Shown: one piece after another, positions 16,926-27,473 of the stretch
Numbering within the stretch: position 1 is the stretch's first letter
Layout of the letters: every line of letters starts with the position of its first letter
Source of the DNA: Spartinivicinus poritis
GTDB lineage: Bacteria; Pseudomonadota; Gammaproteobacteria; Pseudomonadales; Zooshikellaceae
NCBI RefSeq assembly: GCF_028858535.1
Contig: NZ_JAPMOU010000002.1
Span: 1 to 64,000, forward strand
DNA length: 64,000 bases
Direction of reading: 5' to 3'
Translations under genes and position numbers: made by a program
Notes under the pieces: generated by a model
Database searches by the model: none
What the model was told of the DNA's origin: nothing
What the model saw: only the letters and a program-made list of their open reading frames with translations

Positions 16926-19432
16926 CAGCCTCACATACGATTGATCCTTTAGATAGCGGTAATCCATTAAATTACCAAAATTTAATGTCTGAAGGATTAA
17001 GTTTAATGCAGCAGTTAGCAGGTGAGGTATGGACCGATTATAATCTTCATGACCCAGGAGTCACATTACTAGAGCAGCTTTGTTTTTCATTAACAGATGT
17101 TGTTTATCGAAGTAGTTATCCTATCCAACAATATTTAATTGGCCCTGATAATAAAATTGATTTACCCACCCAAGGCCTTTATAGCCCAGGCAAAATATTG
17201 CCTAGCGGCCCTGTTACCCTGCATGACTATAAAGCCCTAATGCTTGCTAAGCTAACCAGTATTAATGCATTAGTCATTGATATGAGTAAACTTTACCAGC
17301 AGCCCAGTTTGGAAATTCGCTATAACTGCCGAAGCTATCATGGTAAAAAAGCAAAACAGCAGTTAATTAATGATATGGTCAGTCATTATCATGCTCAACG
17401 TCCATTGTGCGCCCCCATTTCAGTAGCGGTAGCAGAAATGAATGCGCAAATGGTCGAGTTATATGGGTGTGTTGATATTAAAGAAGGCTATCCTGTTGAA
17501 CAAGTCATTGCTCAAATTTATTTGGAATGTGCTGATTTAATTACGCCAGAATCAGAGTTTATTCGTTATGAGTCTCTACTGGAACAAGGATGTGGGTTAG
17601 AGGAGGTGATTGAAGGCCCTTTTTGTGCCCAGGGTCGTTTAAAAGAGACACCAATTAAAAGAAACCTGCAGATTAGCCATCTCACTGAACGTATTACAGC
17701 ATTGGCAGGAACAAAGCAGGTATCACAGCTTCACTTGGTTGCTGGTGACAAGCAGTTTTATCAATATTTAGTGATTGACCAGCATAGTCAATGTAAATTA
17801 GCCATTCCATATGACGACTTAAAATTATTTAAGCTAGAAATAACCCAAGGCGGGCGCGCTTATCCTATCCAGCTATCTGAATATCAGATGGCAATTCGTC
17901 AAGGAATTGCTCGGAAGGAAAAAACAGCGTTGTTGATGCGACATCATGAGCAGATCTTTCCTCATTGTGAAGATAATTATTTAGCGTTTAATCGGCATAT
18001 TCCAATCCAGAGTTTGTTTCCTGCAAATTACCAAATCAGCCCACAAGGGATACCTTATTTTGCTTCCAGCCAACAGCAGGCACAGGCTAAACAGCTCAAT
18101 GGCTATTTAATGCTTTTTGAACAATTTATAGCCAATAGCATAGAAGACATTGAACAGTTTCGAACGCTGTTATCCCTTGATATGGATACAACCCGTAGTT
18201 ATCACTATCAATCATTAATGCAAAAAGATGCACAAGCCTTATATGTGAAACAAGGTCAACAACGAGAGAGTGCATTAGCGAGCGCTATTGCAGAAATAGA
18301 TAATTATAGTGATCGAAAACACCGGGCGTTGGATTATTTGTTGGGGCTTTATGGTGAAAGTTATCCAGATGAAAAGCACCGCCAATTTAATTGTTATTTT
18401 ACTAAGGTTGGTTTTGAACATGAGTTAATTCATGCAAAGGTAAACTTTATTAAATACTTGCCACAATTAGGTTTGCTTAGTGGGATCGGTCAAAACTATT
18501 TATTGGAGCCTTGGAGCCCTGAAGACTGTTCAGGTGTTAGCTTAAAAAGTCGCTTGTTACTGAATTGCGCTAAATTGACTAACTGCTCGATTACAACACT
18601 ATTTAATCAACTGCGGCTGAACGTTGTCGAAAGCGAAAAGTGGGATTTACCTGTTATTGCCGCCAGTGATCAAGGTCCAAGCCAGTTAGAAACTGATCGT
18701 AAACTCAAGCTTGATTTTCGTCCTGCTATTTCAGTAGTAGCTCAATCTTGTCAGGAAACAGCGCTATCGACACTTTATCAACAATTAAAAGAGGCTGGCT
18801 TATTTAAGGCAGATCAGATCAATGCAGAATTTCTGGTGGAAGGCGTTGATAGTCAACGTTATCGGTGTGGTTGGGAAAAAATACATAATAATGAACAAAG
18901 GGGTAAAAAGTGTTTATTGGTATTTAATCGAGGTAGTCATCACGATTGGTATCAATTAGGCGTTTATGACAGTATTGATAAAGCAAAAACAGTCGCCCGT
19001 TTGTGTCAACAGTTCTTAGTCGGGTTAAATCGTTATAGTGAAGGTGTACATCTATTGGAGCATATTGTTTTGCATCCGTCTAGTGTTGGTAAAGCCAAGG
19101 CAATGGTAACTGAACCAAATCATGATAGTTTCTACTATGGTCGATTAAGCCTATTGATGCCTAATTGGCCAGCACGTTATGCTAATCCTGATTTTCAGGC
19201 ATTTGCTCAAGCGGTTATCAGAGATGTGTGTCCTGCCCATTTACATCCAGATATTTTTTGGCTTAGTTTTGTTCAAATGCAACAATATGAATCACTTTAC
19301 AGTCAATGGCGTAAAGAAGTCAGTCATGTCAAGCCAAATCAGAAGCAAATTCATTTACTAAGACTGCAGCTAGTCGACTTTATTCAGTCGTTATCAAAGG
19401 CTGACAGTAGTAGAGCAGATAGTGATGGCTAA
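16922..19432 (+). CDS. eCIS baseplate protein, Afp12/Pvc12-like
   Basis: The 836-residue product begins with the family hallmark, a motif containing EVWTDYNLHDPGVTLLEQL followed by CFSLTDVVYRSSYPI. Near the C-terminus it has DWYQLGVYDSIDKA and YSEGVHLLEHIVLHP, also typical of this family. It partners the Afp11-like protein in the baseplate wedge. Start ATG 16922 overlaps the preceding stop as ATGA, and its end overlaps the tape measure gene start by 11 bases, so expression is tightly coupled. Confidence 0.88.
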   Translation: MTASHTIDPLDSGNPLNYQNLMSEGLSLMQQLAGEVWTDYNLHDPGVTLLEQLCFSLTDVVYRSSYPIQQYLIGPDNKIDLPTQGLYSPGKILPSGPVTLHDYKALMLAKLTSINALVIDMSKLYQQPSLEIRYNCRSYHGKKAKQQLINDMVSHYHAQRPLCAPISVAVAEMNAQMVELYGCVDIKEGYPVEQVIAQIYLECADLITPESEFIRYESLLEQGCGLEEVIEGPFCAQGRLKETPIKRNLQISHLTERITALAGTKQVSQLHLVAGDKQFYQYLVIDQHSQCKLAIPYDDLKLFKLEITQGGRAYPIQLSEYQMAIRQGIARKEKTALLMRHHEQIFPHCEDNYLAFNRHIPIQSLFPANYQISPQGIPYFASSQQQAQAKQLNGYLMLFEQFIANSIEDIEQFRTLLSLDMDTTRSYHYQSLMQKDAQALYVKQGQQRESALASAIAEIDNYSDRKHRALDYLLGLYGESYPDEKHRQFNCYFTKVGFEHELIHAKVNFIKYLPQLGLLSGIGQNYLLEPWSPEDCSGVSLKSRLLLNCAKLTNCSITTLFNQLRLNVVESEKWDLPVIAASDQGPSQLETDRKLKLDFRPAISVVAQSCQETALSTLYQQLKEAGLFKADQINAEFLVEGVDSQRYRCGWEKIHNNEQRGKKCLLVFNRGSHHDWYQLGVYDSIDKAKTVARLCQQFLVGLNRYSEGVHLLEHIVLHPSSVGKAKAMVTEPNHDSFYYGRLSLLMPNWPARYANPDFQAFAQAVIRDVCPAHLHPDIFWLSFVQMQQYESLYSQWRKEVSHVKPNQKQIHLLRLQLVDFIQSLSKADSSRADSDG

Positions 19433-22400
19433 ATATGAGACGGCCCCAAAAAATCGAATAGGACGCTTTTATTGTAACATCCATTATAATCGGTTTGCTA
19501 ATACATCGAAGATTAAGTTGTTAGAAAAACAACTAAAAGATTGCTTAAACCAAGAGCTAAATGAATGGCTTGAAGCTGCATTAAATAAGATAGACTCGGG
19601 TTTGTTAGAAAAACTGTTGAAAAAAAATATATCCATTAAACAATTAATAATACAGCTGCCACCGATTTCATATAGTGCTCATCAGCCAGATAGCTGGGTG
19701 CATCAGTTTAAACAACATTTACATCAACAATTTATTCGGGCATTGATCAGTCAACTACAAATTCGCCAAAATACGCCAGCTGAAATTAAGCTAAACCAAG
19801 TCAGTTCACAACAAAACAAACAGAAAAATACCCAGGCTGAATTCAATATTGATAACATTGAAAAAAAAACGTGGAATACTGGTGGAACACTTTACCAAGA
19901 AAATAATATTACCCATACTGACAGCGCGAAACCGACTGAGCTTTCGGTTTGCCAAAATGTCAAAGGCGATATTCACCCTGAAAGCAAAGTCTCCTCTAAA
20001 AATAATATCTATTCACAAAACAATACCCACATAGAAAACTATACTTGTTGTAAACCTGAACAATTATTGACGTGGCTTGATGAGCTTAATAGGCTTGATG
20101 GCTATCAGCGGCAGCAGTCACTCAATGCAATGCTGTCGTTGTGGATTCAGCAACCCGAACGGGCTAACCAGTGGTTTACTATTTTGAGTAAGCATCCAAC
20201 AGCAGTTGACCAATGGTGTCGACTGTTGAGTAATAAACAAGCGTTAATTGTTTTCAGGCTGGCGGCCCCCCACCTGTATCCAATGGTTAAACAGTTTATC
20301 TCAATTCTCAAGCCACTGTATCAAAAGTGGGTAGATGAATACTTGTGCTATTCAGAGGCTAATGGAGCAGAGGTAAGTCACTCTCAGAATAAGTGCACTC
20401 AAGCAAAGCCATTATCGTTATGGAAGTTGTTTTTACAACAGCAACTAGTTTCATATTGTGCAATAGAAAGACAATCGATATTAATAACCCAAGCATTTAC
20501 CAAACAGATGCGGTGGGTTTTTGGCATTTTGCGCCAGAAGAAAGTAGACATTAGTTACCTTTATGCCATGTTACTTGTTAACTGGTCAACGAGTCGCTCG
20601 TTTAAGGAAAAAAGTATTTATTGGAATTACTTAAAGCAATGGGTAGTAGCAATACAAGGGGTAGCAGCAATACAAGATTATCGCCTAGTGGATTTATCAG
20701 CCAGCATCTCAATGGATGCAATATCAAATCAAGGGCAAAAGGATACTAAAACGGCTTTAACAGAACATTATCCTAGTCAGGCTGCTCTTGCTGTTATTCA
20801 TCAACATACTTTACAACACTTAGATTTTGGTCCACTTACCAATTCTCGACGAGGAAAGAAACAAAGAGGTTACATTAGGCAAGATCAAGAGAGTGAAAAC
20901 GAAAAAAAAGGCGAATCTCAATTAAGCAATGATGAGTTTGCTAACAAATTGGTTAAATGGCTTTGGTTTCAGCAGTTGTATAATCATTGGTTTAAAAAAG
21001 CACAGTTATTCAATCAGCAAAAACAAACCAATAACTTAGTGAGTGACAATACGAGCAAAAACGCTATTAGTGCTATAAAAGCCAAATCTAGCATTGAAGA
21101 ACGAAAAACAGGTGGTAGTCAGGAAGTTAGGGGTTCTCAAAACAAGGCTGTTAAAGAAAATACTGAACAAATCAACAACAATATTATAAACGACCAAAGC
21201 CGCTTGTTTAAGTCAAGTCTACTAATTGATTCAGACCAGTTGAATGCTATTATTAATAAGCTGAGTGTTGCGCAATTACAACAGTTATTTGATACCATTG
21301 ATGTACCTAATAAGTGGGATATTTATCATCAAGTGTTTAATGACTGTTATGGAAAACAGGCTAATTCTTCAGGCATTAGCATAAGTGCTCTTAACGATGA
21401 TAAAGAAATTAAGGAAGATCAGCAACAGGCAACAAGTTTAGTTAGCGAAAATGCCTTTTGGCAGCGTTTATTTGCAGCACTTAATAACCCAAAGTCCGTA
21501 GAAAAAGCATGTTTTCCAACCCAACCAGATCATTCGCAGCAAAATAGTAGTGACAACCATAATGATGGGCTAAGCGAAAGTAACATAGCTGAAATGTTAC
21601 AACAGGCGATGTATGCTGAATTACAGCAGCTAATCGCTAATATAGGTGATGACGCTAATAGGAGCGATGATGATATCATTAAAGCATGGCATCATTGGTT
21701 AAATGCTTATTGTCTGCTACTTAACCGACAGTTACCCCAGTCGCTGCGATATAAAATACAAAAGCAATTTACACCTGGTTATGAGGACTTGGCTGTTAAC
21801 CCAAAAGCGACTTCCCCCAAACCACTTAATCCATTAATCACTGAAAAAACAGCATTGACAGAGGTTGATAGGCGAAACCTGGTTTATCTGGTATTACCTC
21901 AAATAGCAAGCTGGTTGCTACTTCATCATGATATGGCAGTGGAGCTGCTAATTCAGCCGTTGCTTGCTGAAAAACAAGCTCTCATTACTGCTCAGCAAGT
22001 AGAGCAACTAAAACGCCAGCTAACTAGCATGAGTGTTGATAGTATATTATCAGGTAAAACGCTGTCACAATCGTTAGCTCTGTTCTTTAATCAGGCAGAA
22101 TGCATTATCCAACGTTGGCAACAACAGCATGGGTTGCCATTAGCTGAGCAAACAACGGAGCAAATAGCAGAAAAAACAGCAGAACAAGTAAAAAAACAAG
22201 TTGATGAACTCAAGACAGCCCACCATTTAGAAAATGCAATAGGTTATGATTTTATAACCGCTAGTCAAACGAATGGCCAACCCGCTTTTAGTAGGCAATC
22301 ACTTATTAGAAAGTTGGGCTTACAAGTAACAACAACATTACCTCGGTTTTTAAAAAACTATTTTGCCAGCCAAACGAGTCTGGGATATGTCAATGTGGCA

Positions 22401-25400
22401 GATGACATTGGTGAAAAGAATAAAATCGATAGTCCCTATTTTATTCCTGGCACTGTTTTAAGTGAGGCCAACAAGACAGTTGATGAGCTAACAAATAGCA
22501 GAAAAAATAAAGCCGTCAGCCAGCCATTGGCAGTCAGGGATGATGAATTGAGTGAAGCACTGGCTATATTTCAACGGGCTATTTTGGCTCAATATCATCA
22601 ATTAGCTTATCAAAATAATACTCGGCTGTTATATCATTTTCTGTTACAGAACGCTCCTACTCAACTCAGCCATTGCTTACAACAGACGATGACTGAACCT
22701 GCAGCACTGAATTATTTACTGGCTATTCTGCCGATGACATTAAAAAATAGTGTAGTGTTACTATTACGTCCTAATGATGGTTATCTGTTATTAAGTTTTA
22801 TTCATTGGTTGGTTGTTACCTTTAAAGAGCTAGTTAAAACAGAGCATAGTGTAACTGTCGATATAAATACCAGACGAGCGATTAGTGACTTAATCGCTAA
22901 ATGGGAAAGCGGGGAGAAAAGAGGGAATAAAGAGGAACATAATAGTCAGTGCTGGCGTCAGTGGGTTATACAATATTGGATAATCCCTAAACGCCATCTC
23001 CAGGTTGAGCGGGATATACCACAGCTGTTAACCTTATTATTACCTGGAATCAATCAACAAGCCAAAACTTCACTACAACATAGTTTGCAAAACCAATGGC
23101 GTCACTCACCAAAATCCGTTAAGTTGCAGCTAACGCGAAAACAAAACAAACGAAAACAAGCGAATAAAAAAACAACAGTTACTGAAAAACTGGATGTTAG
23201 TCAGTTAAATCAGCAAGCAATTATTAAAATACTTCATCAGTTAGGTAATAACAGTTGGCAAGAGAATGTTAAGTTAATGGCTTCATTAACTAGCCAGGAC
23301 TGCTTTAACTTCTTGTTACAGTTGCGCCCATTTGATGGCTTAGCTATTTACGAAGAGGCAGTTAAGCTAACTCAAGACATTAGCCAGGAGTATGCTGATA
23401 CTGATTATGCCAAGCACCGTAATACGACAGGTCTGGACTGTGAGGTTTGGGCTTTATTATGGTGTGCCATCAGTAAACAAATCAGTTATGCAGAACATAT
23501 CCCAAACCTTGTAAGTCAGGGTAACCCAGATTCTGACTTTACTGTTCAGGCATTTGACCGAGACTATTTTCGCAAGGCTTGTCGGCAGTTATGTAGTCAT
23601 CAGACAGTGCCTGATAAACAAATTATCGACAATACAAGGGATTATATACAGGATCAGCCTCTTGTCATTATTAAGCAACTGCTTAGTGGGCTACTACCAA
23701 TACAACAGTTGCAGTATCAACAAATTAACTTCTTAACCGACCAAGTATTAGCAGGGGATATCAATGTATTAGTTGATTGCCTTAAAGAGGCTCTTAAAGA
23801 TGGCCTTAAAGGTCGCTTTCAGGAAAATACTGACTGGCTGTTAAATTGGTTACCATTAATGACTGACTCTCAGTGGCAGTTGCTCGTGATGAGAGTGCGG
23901 CCAGTTGATGGAATCAGTATTCAAACTTACAGTGAGGCATTGCTAGATACCTTTAGACGTTGGTTATCAATAGCCTTAAACAAACAACTTGACCAAAAAC
24001 GCCAGCTAAAACTGTTACAGCGAGCTAAGCAATTAACCAGACATTGGTTGATGACTACTTACTTGCAAACGGAACAAACACTGGAGTTATTATCATTAGC
24101 AACCTCATGGTTTACCCACCTAGCGCCCCTCTATGATGAAATAACCCATGCTGGCTCTCGATCCAATCAAATAACTCAGGCAGCTGAAAAAACTGTATTT
24201 AATGGGGCTGTTTCGATGCTTAAGGGGTCTGCAATGCTGTTTGCACAAGCCTTATTGGAATTACCTGATGAATGCGTAACAAGCAATAGGAGACAAGCTG
24301 CCCCCATTAATGACCCACTGCTTGATAAAAAATACTCTGAGCTAGAAAAAAATCATGCAGATGTAATTGATGCTGGCCACTTAAAGGGTTGGAGCCGTCC
24401 ACTCCTGGTGTGGCGTCAGTTGAAGTCTTTTTTTCTATCAACAGAAGACTTGTTTGCCCAGTGGTTAAAGGATGTTGATACCCAACAGCAGATGCTGATT
24501 CACCAGCAACTAGCACAAGCGCCACATACTAAAAAGGTGAATGCTGAAAATCTAGATATTGCAACGTTGGACGTTGAGCAAATGCTTAAGCAGCCAGAGG
24601 TATGGATGAGTCAACCGGCTGCTTTGATTCAGCAGCAGCTAGCGGATTATTTAACAAATGACATCAATGTAGAATATGTTGCTCATGCACTGACGATGGA
24701 ATGGTTTGCGTTATTGACTTTACAGCTTCGCCCCAGTGAGCATCTAAGCTTGTTGGCTTATACGGCACTCACTGTAGATTGTGTCTTGTGCGAAGCAAAG
24801 GGGTTACAGGAAGAGGCCACTGAATATAAGTCAGATAATAAAGCGACTTACTGGTTAAAATGGTTGGTTTTAACTCAGTGGCTTAAGCCACAGCAGCCGT
24901 TTAGCTATCCACAATCGCTTATTCAAGCTTATCGAACACTGGTTGAAAAGTTTGGCTTAGTAACCAATATCCCAGCTTTGACGAAGTTTGATCAAGCTCC
25001 GCAACAACATGGCCCTAATAATAAATTTTGGCGATACCGGTTTGGCCAACAGTTGTCACTAACACTTAACGAGATTCGACTAACTAAAAACAGAGGTCGG
25101 CTTTTTTCTGATTATATTGAAGTCAGCGAGCAGCCTGCTTTAATTGCTGGATTAAGGCAAGCTTGTTTTGATAGTAAGCAATTGGATAACACAGCAAAAC
25201 AAGGTAACAGGTTAATTGCCCCCCATCATGATATTACGACTATGCTAAATAAAGCAGAGCCGATTCGAGTCGATAATGCCGGGCTGGTCATTATTACCTG
25301 CTACCTAGAGCGCTTGTTTAATCAACTGAATTGGCAGCAAGGAGGTGTTTTTAATAATGCTATATGTGCGGAACAAGCAGCTGCTTTGTTGCAATATATG

Positions 25401-25766
25401 GCGTGTTCAGATTGGCAGCAACCAGAGCATGTTTTAACGCTAAATAAAATATTGTGTGGTATTCCTCTTGATGAGCCATTGTCAGAAACCGTTAACTTAA
25501 CGGAAAAAGACTGCGCGTTGGCAGAGAGTTTGCTGAAAGCTGTAATTAGTCATTGGCGAGTGTTAGGCAATACCACAGTTGAGGGATTGCAAACCAGTTT
25601 TTTACAGCGAATAGGTTGGTTGATTTTTAAACAAAAACAGTGGCAGCTAAGCGTGGAAGTTAAAGCTTACGATATGCTGCTTGACCAACTGCCTTGGAGT
25701 ATTAAAACCCATAAATTGCCATGGATGGAATATCCCATCATGGTAAATTGGCGGGATAAACAATAA
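19422..25766 (+). CDS. eCIS tape measure protein (CIS_TMP, Afp14-like), 2114 residues
   Basis: The N-terminus (NRIGRFYCNIHYNRF) and especially the C-terminus match the contractile injection system tape-measure family: AGLVII-x2-YLERLFNQL, LQYMA, LNKILCGIPLDEPL and a terminal LPWSIKTHKLPWMEYPIMVNW. The middle is glutamine-, asparagine- and leucine-rich and helical. It holds at least four diverged copies of an LRPxDG-type repeat near residues 1112, 1300, 1490 and 1768. Tape measures set tube length and may line the tube lumen. An alternative view is that the repeats help cargo packing, but this is speculative. ATG 19422 (MMAKYE) overlaps the previous gene; ATG 19425 is equally possible. Confidence 0.85.
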   Translation: MMAKYETAPKNRIGRFYCNIHYNRFANTSKIKLLEKQLKDCLNQELNEWLEAALNKIDSGLLEKLLKKNISIKQLIIQLPPISYSAHQPDSWVHQFKQHLHQQFIRALISQLQIRQNTPAEIKLNQVSSQQNKQKNTQAEFNIDNIEKKTWNTGGTLYQENNITHTDSAKPTELSVCQNVKGDIHPESKVSSKNNIYSQNNTHIENYTCCKPEQLLTWLDELNRLDGYQRQQSLNAMLSLWIQQPERANQWFTILSKHPTAVDQWCRLLSNKQALIVFRLAAPHLYPMVKQFISILKPLYQKWVDEYLCYSEANGAEVSHSQNKCTQAKPLSLWKLFLQQQLVSYCAIERQSILITQAFTKQMRWVFGILRQKKVDISYLYAMLLVNWSTSRSFKEKSIYWNYLKQWVVAIQGVAAIQDYRLVDLSASISMDAISNQGQKDTKTALTEHYPSQAALAVIHQHTLQHLDFGPLTNSRRGKKQRGYIRQDQESENEKKGESQLSNDEFANKLVKWLWFQQLYNHWFKKAQLFNQQKQTNNLVSDNTSKNAISAIKAKSSIEERKTGGSQEVRGSQNKAVKENTEQINNNIINDQSRLFKSSLLIDSDQLNAIINKLSVAQLQQLFDTIDVPNKWDIYHQVFNDCYGKQANSSGISISALNDDKEIKEDQQQATSLVSENAFWQRLFAALNNPKSVEKACFPTQPDHSQQNSSDNHNDGLSESNIAEMLQQAMYAELQQLIANIGDDANRSDDDIIKAWHHWLNAYCLLLNRQLPQSLRYKIQKQFTPGYEDLAVNPKATSPKPLNPLITEKTALTEVDRRNLVYLVLPQIASWLLLHHDMAVELLIQPLLAEKQALITAQQVEQLKRQLTSMSVDSILSGKTLSQSLALFFNQAECIIQRWQQQHGLPLAEQTTEQIAEKTAEQVKKQVDELKTAHHLENAIGYDFITASQTNGQPAFSRQSLIRKLGLQVTTTLPRFLKNYFASQTSLGYVNVADDIGEKNKIDSPYFIPGTVLSEANKTVDELTNSRKNKAVSQPLAVRDDELSEALAIFQRAILAQYHQLAYQNNTRLLYHFLLQNAPTQLSHCLQQTMTEPAALNYLLAILPMTLKNSVVLLLRPNDGYLLLSFIHWLVVTFKELVKTEHSVTVDINTRRAISDLIAKWESGEKRGNKEEHNSQCWRQWVIQYWIIPKRHLQVERDIPQLLTLLLPGINQQAKTSLQHSLQNQWRHSPKSVKLQLTRKQNKRKQANKKTTVTEKLDVSQLNQQAIIKILHQLGNNSWQENVKLMASLTSQDCFNFLLQLRPFDGLAIYEEAVKLTQDISQEYADTDYAKHRNTTGLDCEVWALLWCAISKQISYAEHIPNLVSQGNPDSDFTVQAFDRDYFRKACRQLCSHQTVPDKQIIDNTRDYIQDQPLVIIKQLLSGLLPIQQLQYQQINFLTDQVLAGDINVLVDCLKEALKDGLKGRFQENTDWLLNWLPLMTDSQWQLLVMRVRPVDGISIQTYSEALLDTFRRWLSIALNKQLDQKRQLKLLQRAKQLTRHWLMTTYLQTEQTLELLSLATSWFTHLAPLYDEITHAGSRSNQITQAAEKTVFNGAVSMLKGSAMLFAQALLELPDECVTSNRRQAAPINDPLLDKKYSELEKNHADVIDAGHLKGWSRPLLVWRQLKSFFLSTEDLFAQWLKDVDTQQQMLIHQQLAQAPHTKKVNAENLDIATLDVEQMLKQPEVWMSQPAALIQQQLADYLTNDINVEYVAHALTMEWFALLTLQLRPSEHLSLLAYTALTVDCVLCEAKGLQEEATEYKSDNKATYWLKWLVLTQWLKPQQPFSYPQSLIQAYRTLVEKFGLVTNIPALTKFDQAPQQHGPNNKFWRYRFGQQLSLTLNEIRLTKNRGRLFSDYIEVSEQPALIAGLRQACFDSKQLDNTAKQGNRLIAPHHDITTMLNKAEPIRVDNAGLVIITCYLERLFNQLNWQQGGVFNNAICAEQAAALLQYMACSDWQQPEHVLTLNKILCGIPLDEPLSETVNLTEKDCALAESLLKAVISHWRVLGNTTVEGLQTSFLQRIGWLIFKQKQWQLSVEVKAYDMLLDQLPWSIKTHKLPWMEYPIMVNWRDKQ

Positions 25767-25800
25767 GTAGGCCTATATATAAAGAGTACAAAGTTACGCC

Positions 25801-27471
25801 ATGGATGAAATTCGTTACTTGATAATCTCACTCCAAAAAAGCAATGCTTTTGTTATCTGGCTACTGTGTTTATTACTGATCAGCTGGTCGGGTGATAGTG
25901 TTGGTCAAAATGATTCCACTCAACAGCCAATTACCGAAAAAAGCACTTATAACGGTATCAAACAGTGGGAAGCGATAAAGGATTGTAAGTGTGGTTTGGC
26001 AACCTCGCAATTGAAAAACCAAACATACGGGTTGCTGTTTTCTCAACAACAGAAAGGGGACACGCCTGTTTATTTCCCGATTGACTTTGGTAGTGTTAAC
26101 CGAATTGCCTTTCAATTGGATAATGTATTCTATGAACATGATAAACGGCAAATGCGGATAGAAAATAGTGAGTTTTATTTACCTACAGCAGCTCAGTTTG
26201 TATCATTGGCCCGCCAATATAATACAGCTGTTGACTTATTGATTTCCACCCGCAATGGTTTGCCATTGAACCCCACTCAGCCTGTCTATTATGAGAATGA
26301 AACCAGTGCAGGTGAAGTACTATTACTAGCGCAGGATATTAAAAATTTATTACTAAAAAATAAATTTGCTGGTGTGACAGTTGATTTGGATCGGTTATTT
26401 TATGGTGATTTATTATCTTACCGTAAATTAGTATCAGCGCTTATTAGAGAGCTGCGTAGTAGCCCCAAGTTGGCCAAAGTTGATATTAATATTATCGTAG
26501 CTGACCAGGATCTGCTGTCAGAAAAAAAATTTATTGAATATCTTGATGCTGATAGTGCACAGTTGGATCAGCTCGACTTAAAAGAAAATCGTTTATTACT
26601 GCGTTTGTTGGACGAGGATCGTCAACAAAACAGTAAAAAACCGTTAAACAATCGCTTATTGATCCGCACTACTCATTTTGAACCACTGACTTCGTCAGAC
26701 GCGATTGCCCAGCAATGCAATATAAGATCAGGACCTGTATTGACGGCCAGCCTTCGTTATGAAAAAGGTGCTGTCAATAGTAATAAAGGCCGTTTCCCAC
26801 AAGCTAACGTTTATCCCTTAGTGCCCTTAAGTCAATTAAGTAAGAGTTTGGAACAAGCCAGTCCTTTTTGTCGGGAGCAGTTTATCGATGCATTTGTTAT
26901 TCAGAGAGGGTATCAAAGCCTGGCATTTGAAGGTGGGGTAGGTGATAGCGGAGAAATCAATAAGACAGGTTTTGGCAAAGTAGAGCCAAAGTTTAATCGA
27001 GAGCTGCTTCAAGCAGGACTAAAACCGGCTCTGCTATCATTTACTGAGACTATATCGACTCAACAAACCCAGACAACCTGGGCCAATCTTGGCTTTTTAC
27101 CTCAGTTGCCTGATTACCAGAAAATGACGTTGTTTAAGCGGCTATTACAGCGTTATTGCCCAGCCTGTTGTAATAGTATTTGCCCTTATCAAAGCACCTT
27201 GCTTGCTACAAATATTGTGTTGTTGTTGCTGACATTTGGCTTTTTAGTTGCTGCCACATTTAACTATCAGATGCACTTGGTATTAATGCGACACACATTG
27301 GCTTTTATCATTATTGTCGTATTGTTGATGTTAGCATTTCAAGCATTGGTGCTTTGTGAGCCAAAACTGGTTGAATTTCGGGATATGTTATTAATGGTCA
27401 TGGTGGTGATTACTGCAACAATTTTGGTCTACCTTCAATATAAGGCAAACAATAAAGCACGGCTGCCCTAA
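25801..27471 (+). CDS. Membrane protein with GH18-barrel-like extracytoplasmic domain, in eCIS operon
   Basis: The 556-residue protein has an N-terminal hydrophobic segment (about 15-33), a large soluble region (about 40-450) and three C-terminal membrane helices (about 467-487, 495-518 and 527-547). The soluble region contains KFAGVTVDLDRLF followed by YRKLVSALIREL, reminiscent of the strand and helix of glycosidase family 18 barrels, but the catalytic DxxDxDxE motif is not complete. I therefore do not call an enzyme. A cysteine cluster (CPACCNSICP) precedes the first C-terminal helix. It is 2 bases from the next gene. A role in anchoring, maturation or release of the particle is inference. 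Confidence 0.6.
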   Translation: MDEIRYLIISLQKSNAFVIWLLCLLLISWSGDSVGQNDSTQQPITEKSTYNGIKQWEAIKDCKCGLATSQLKNQTYGLLFSQQQKGDTPVYFPIDFGSVNRIAFQLDNVFYEHDKRQMRIENSEFYLPTAAQFVSLARQYNTAVDLLISTRNGLPLNPTQPVYYENETSAGEVLLLAQDIKNLLLKNKFAGVTVDLDRLFYGDLLSYRKLVSALIRELRSSPKLAKVDINIIVADQDLLSEKKFIEYLDADSAQLDQLDLKENRLLLRLLDEDRQQNSKKPLNNRLLIRTTHFEPLTSSDAIAQQCNIRSGPVLTASLRYEKGAVNSNKGRFPQANVYPLVPLSQLSKSLEQASPFCREQFIDAFVIQRGYQSLAFEGGVGDSGEINKTGFGKVEPKFNRELLQAGLKPALLSFTETISTQQTQTTWANLGFLPQLPDYQKMTLFKRLLQRYCPACCNSICPYQSTLLATNIVLLLLTFGFLVAATFNYQMHLVLMRHTLAFIIIVVLLMLAFQALVLCEPKLVEFRDMLLMVMVVITATILVYLQYKANNKARLP

Positions 27472-27473
27472 TC

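Noticed and set aside
25801-27471. Active glycoside hydrolase family 18 enzyme
   Set aside because: The VDLDRLF segment lacks the catalytic glutamate of the DxxDxDxE motif, so only a loose fold resemblance is claimed.
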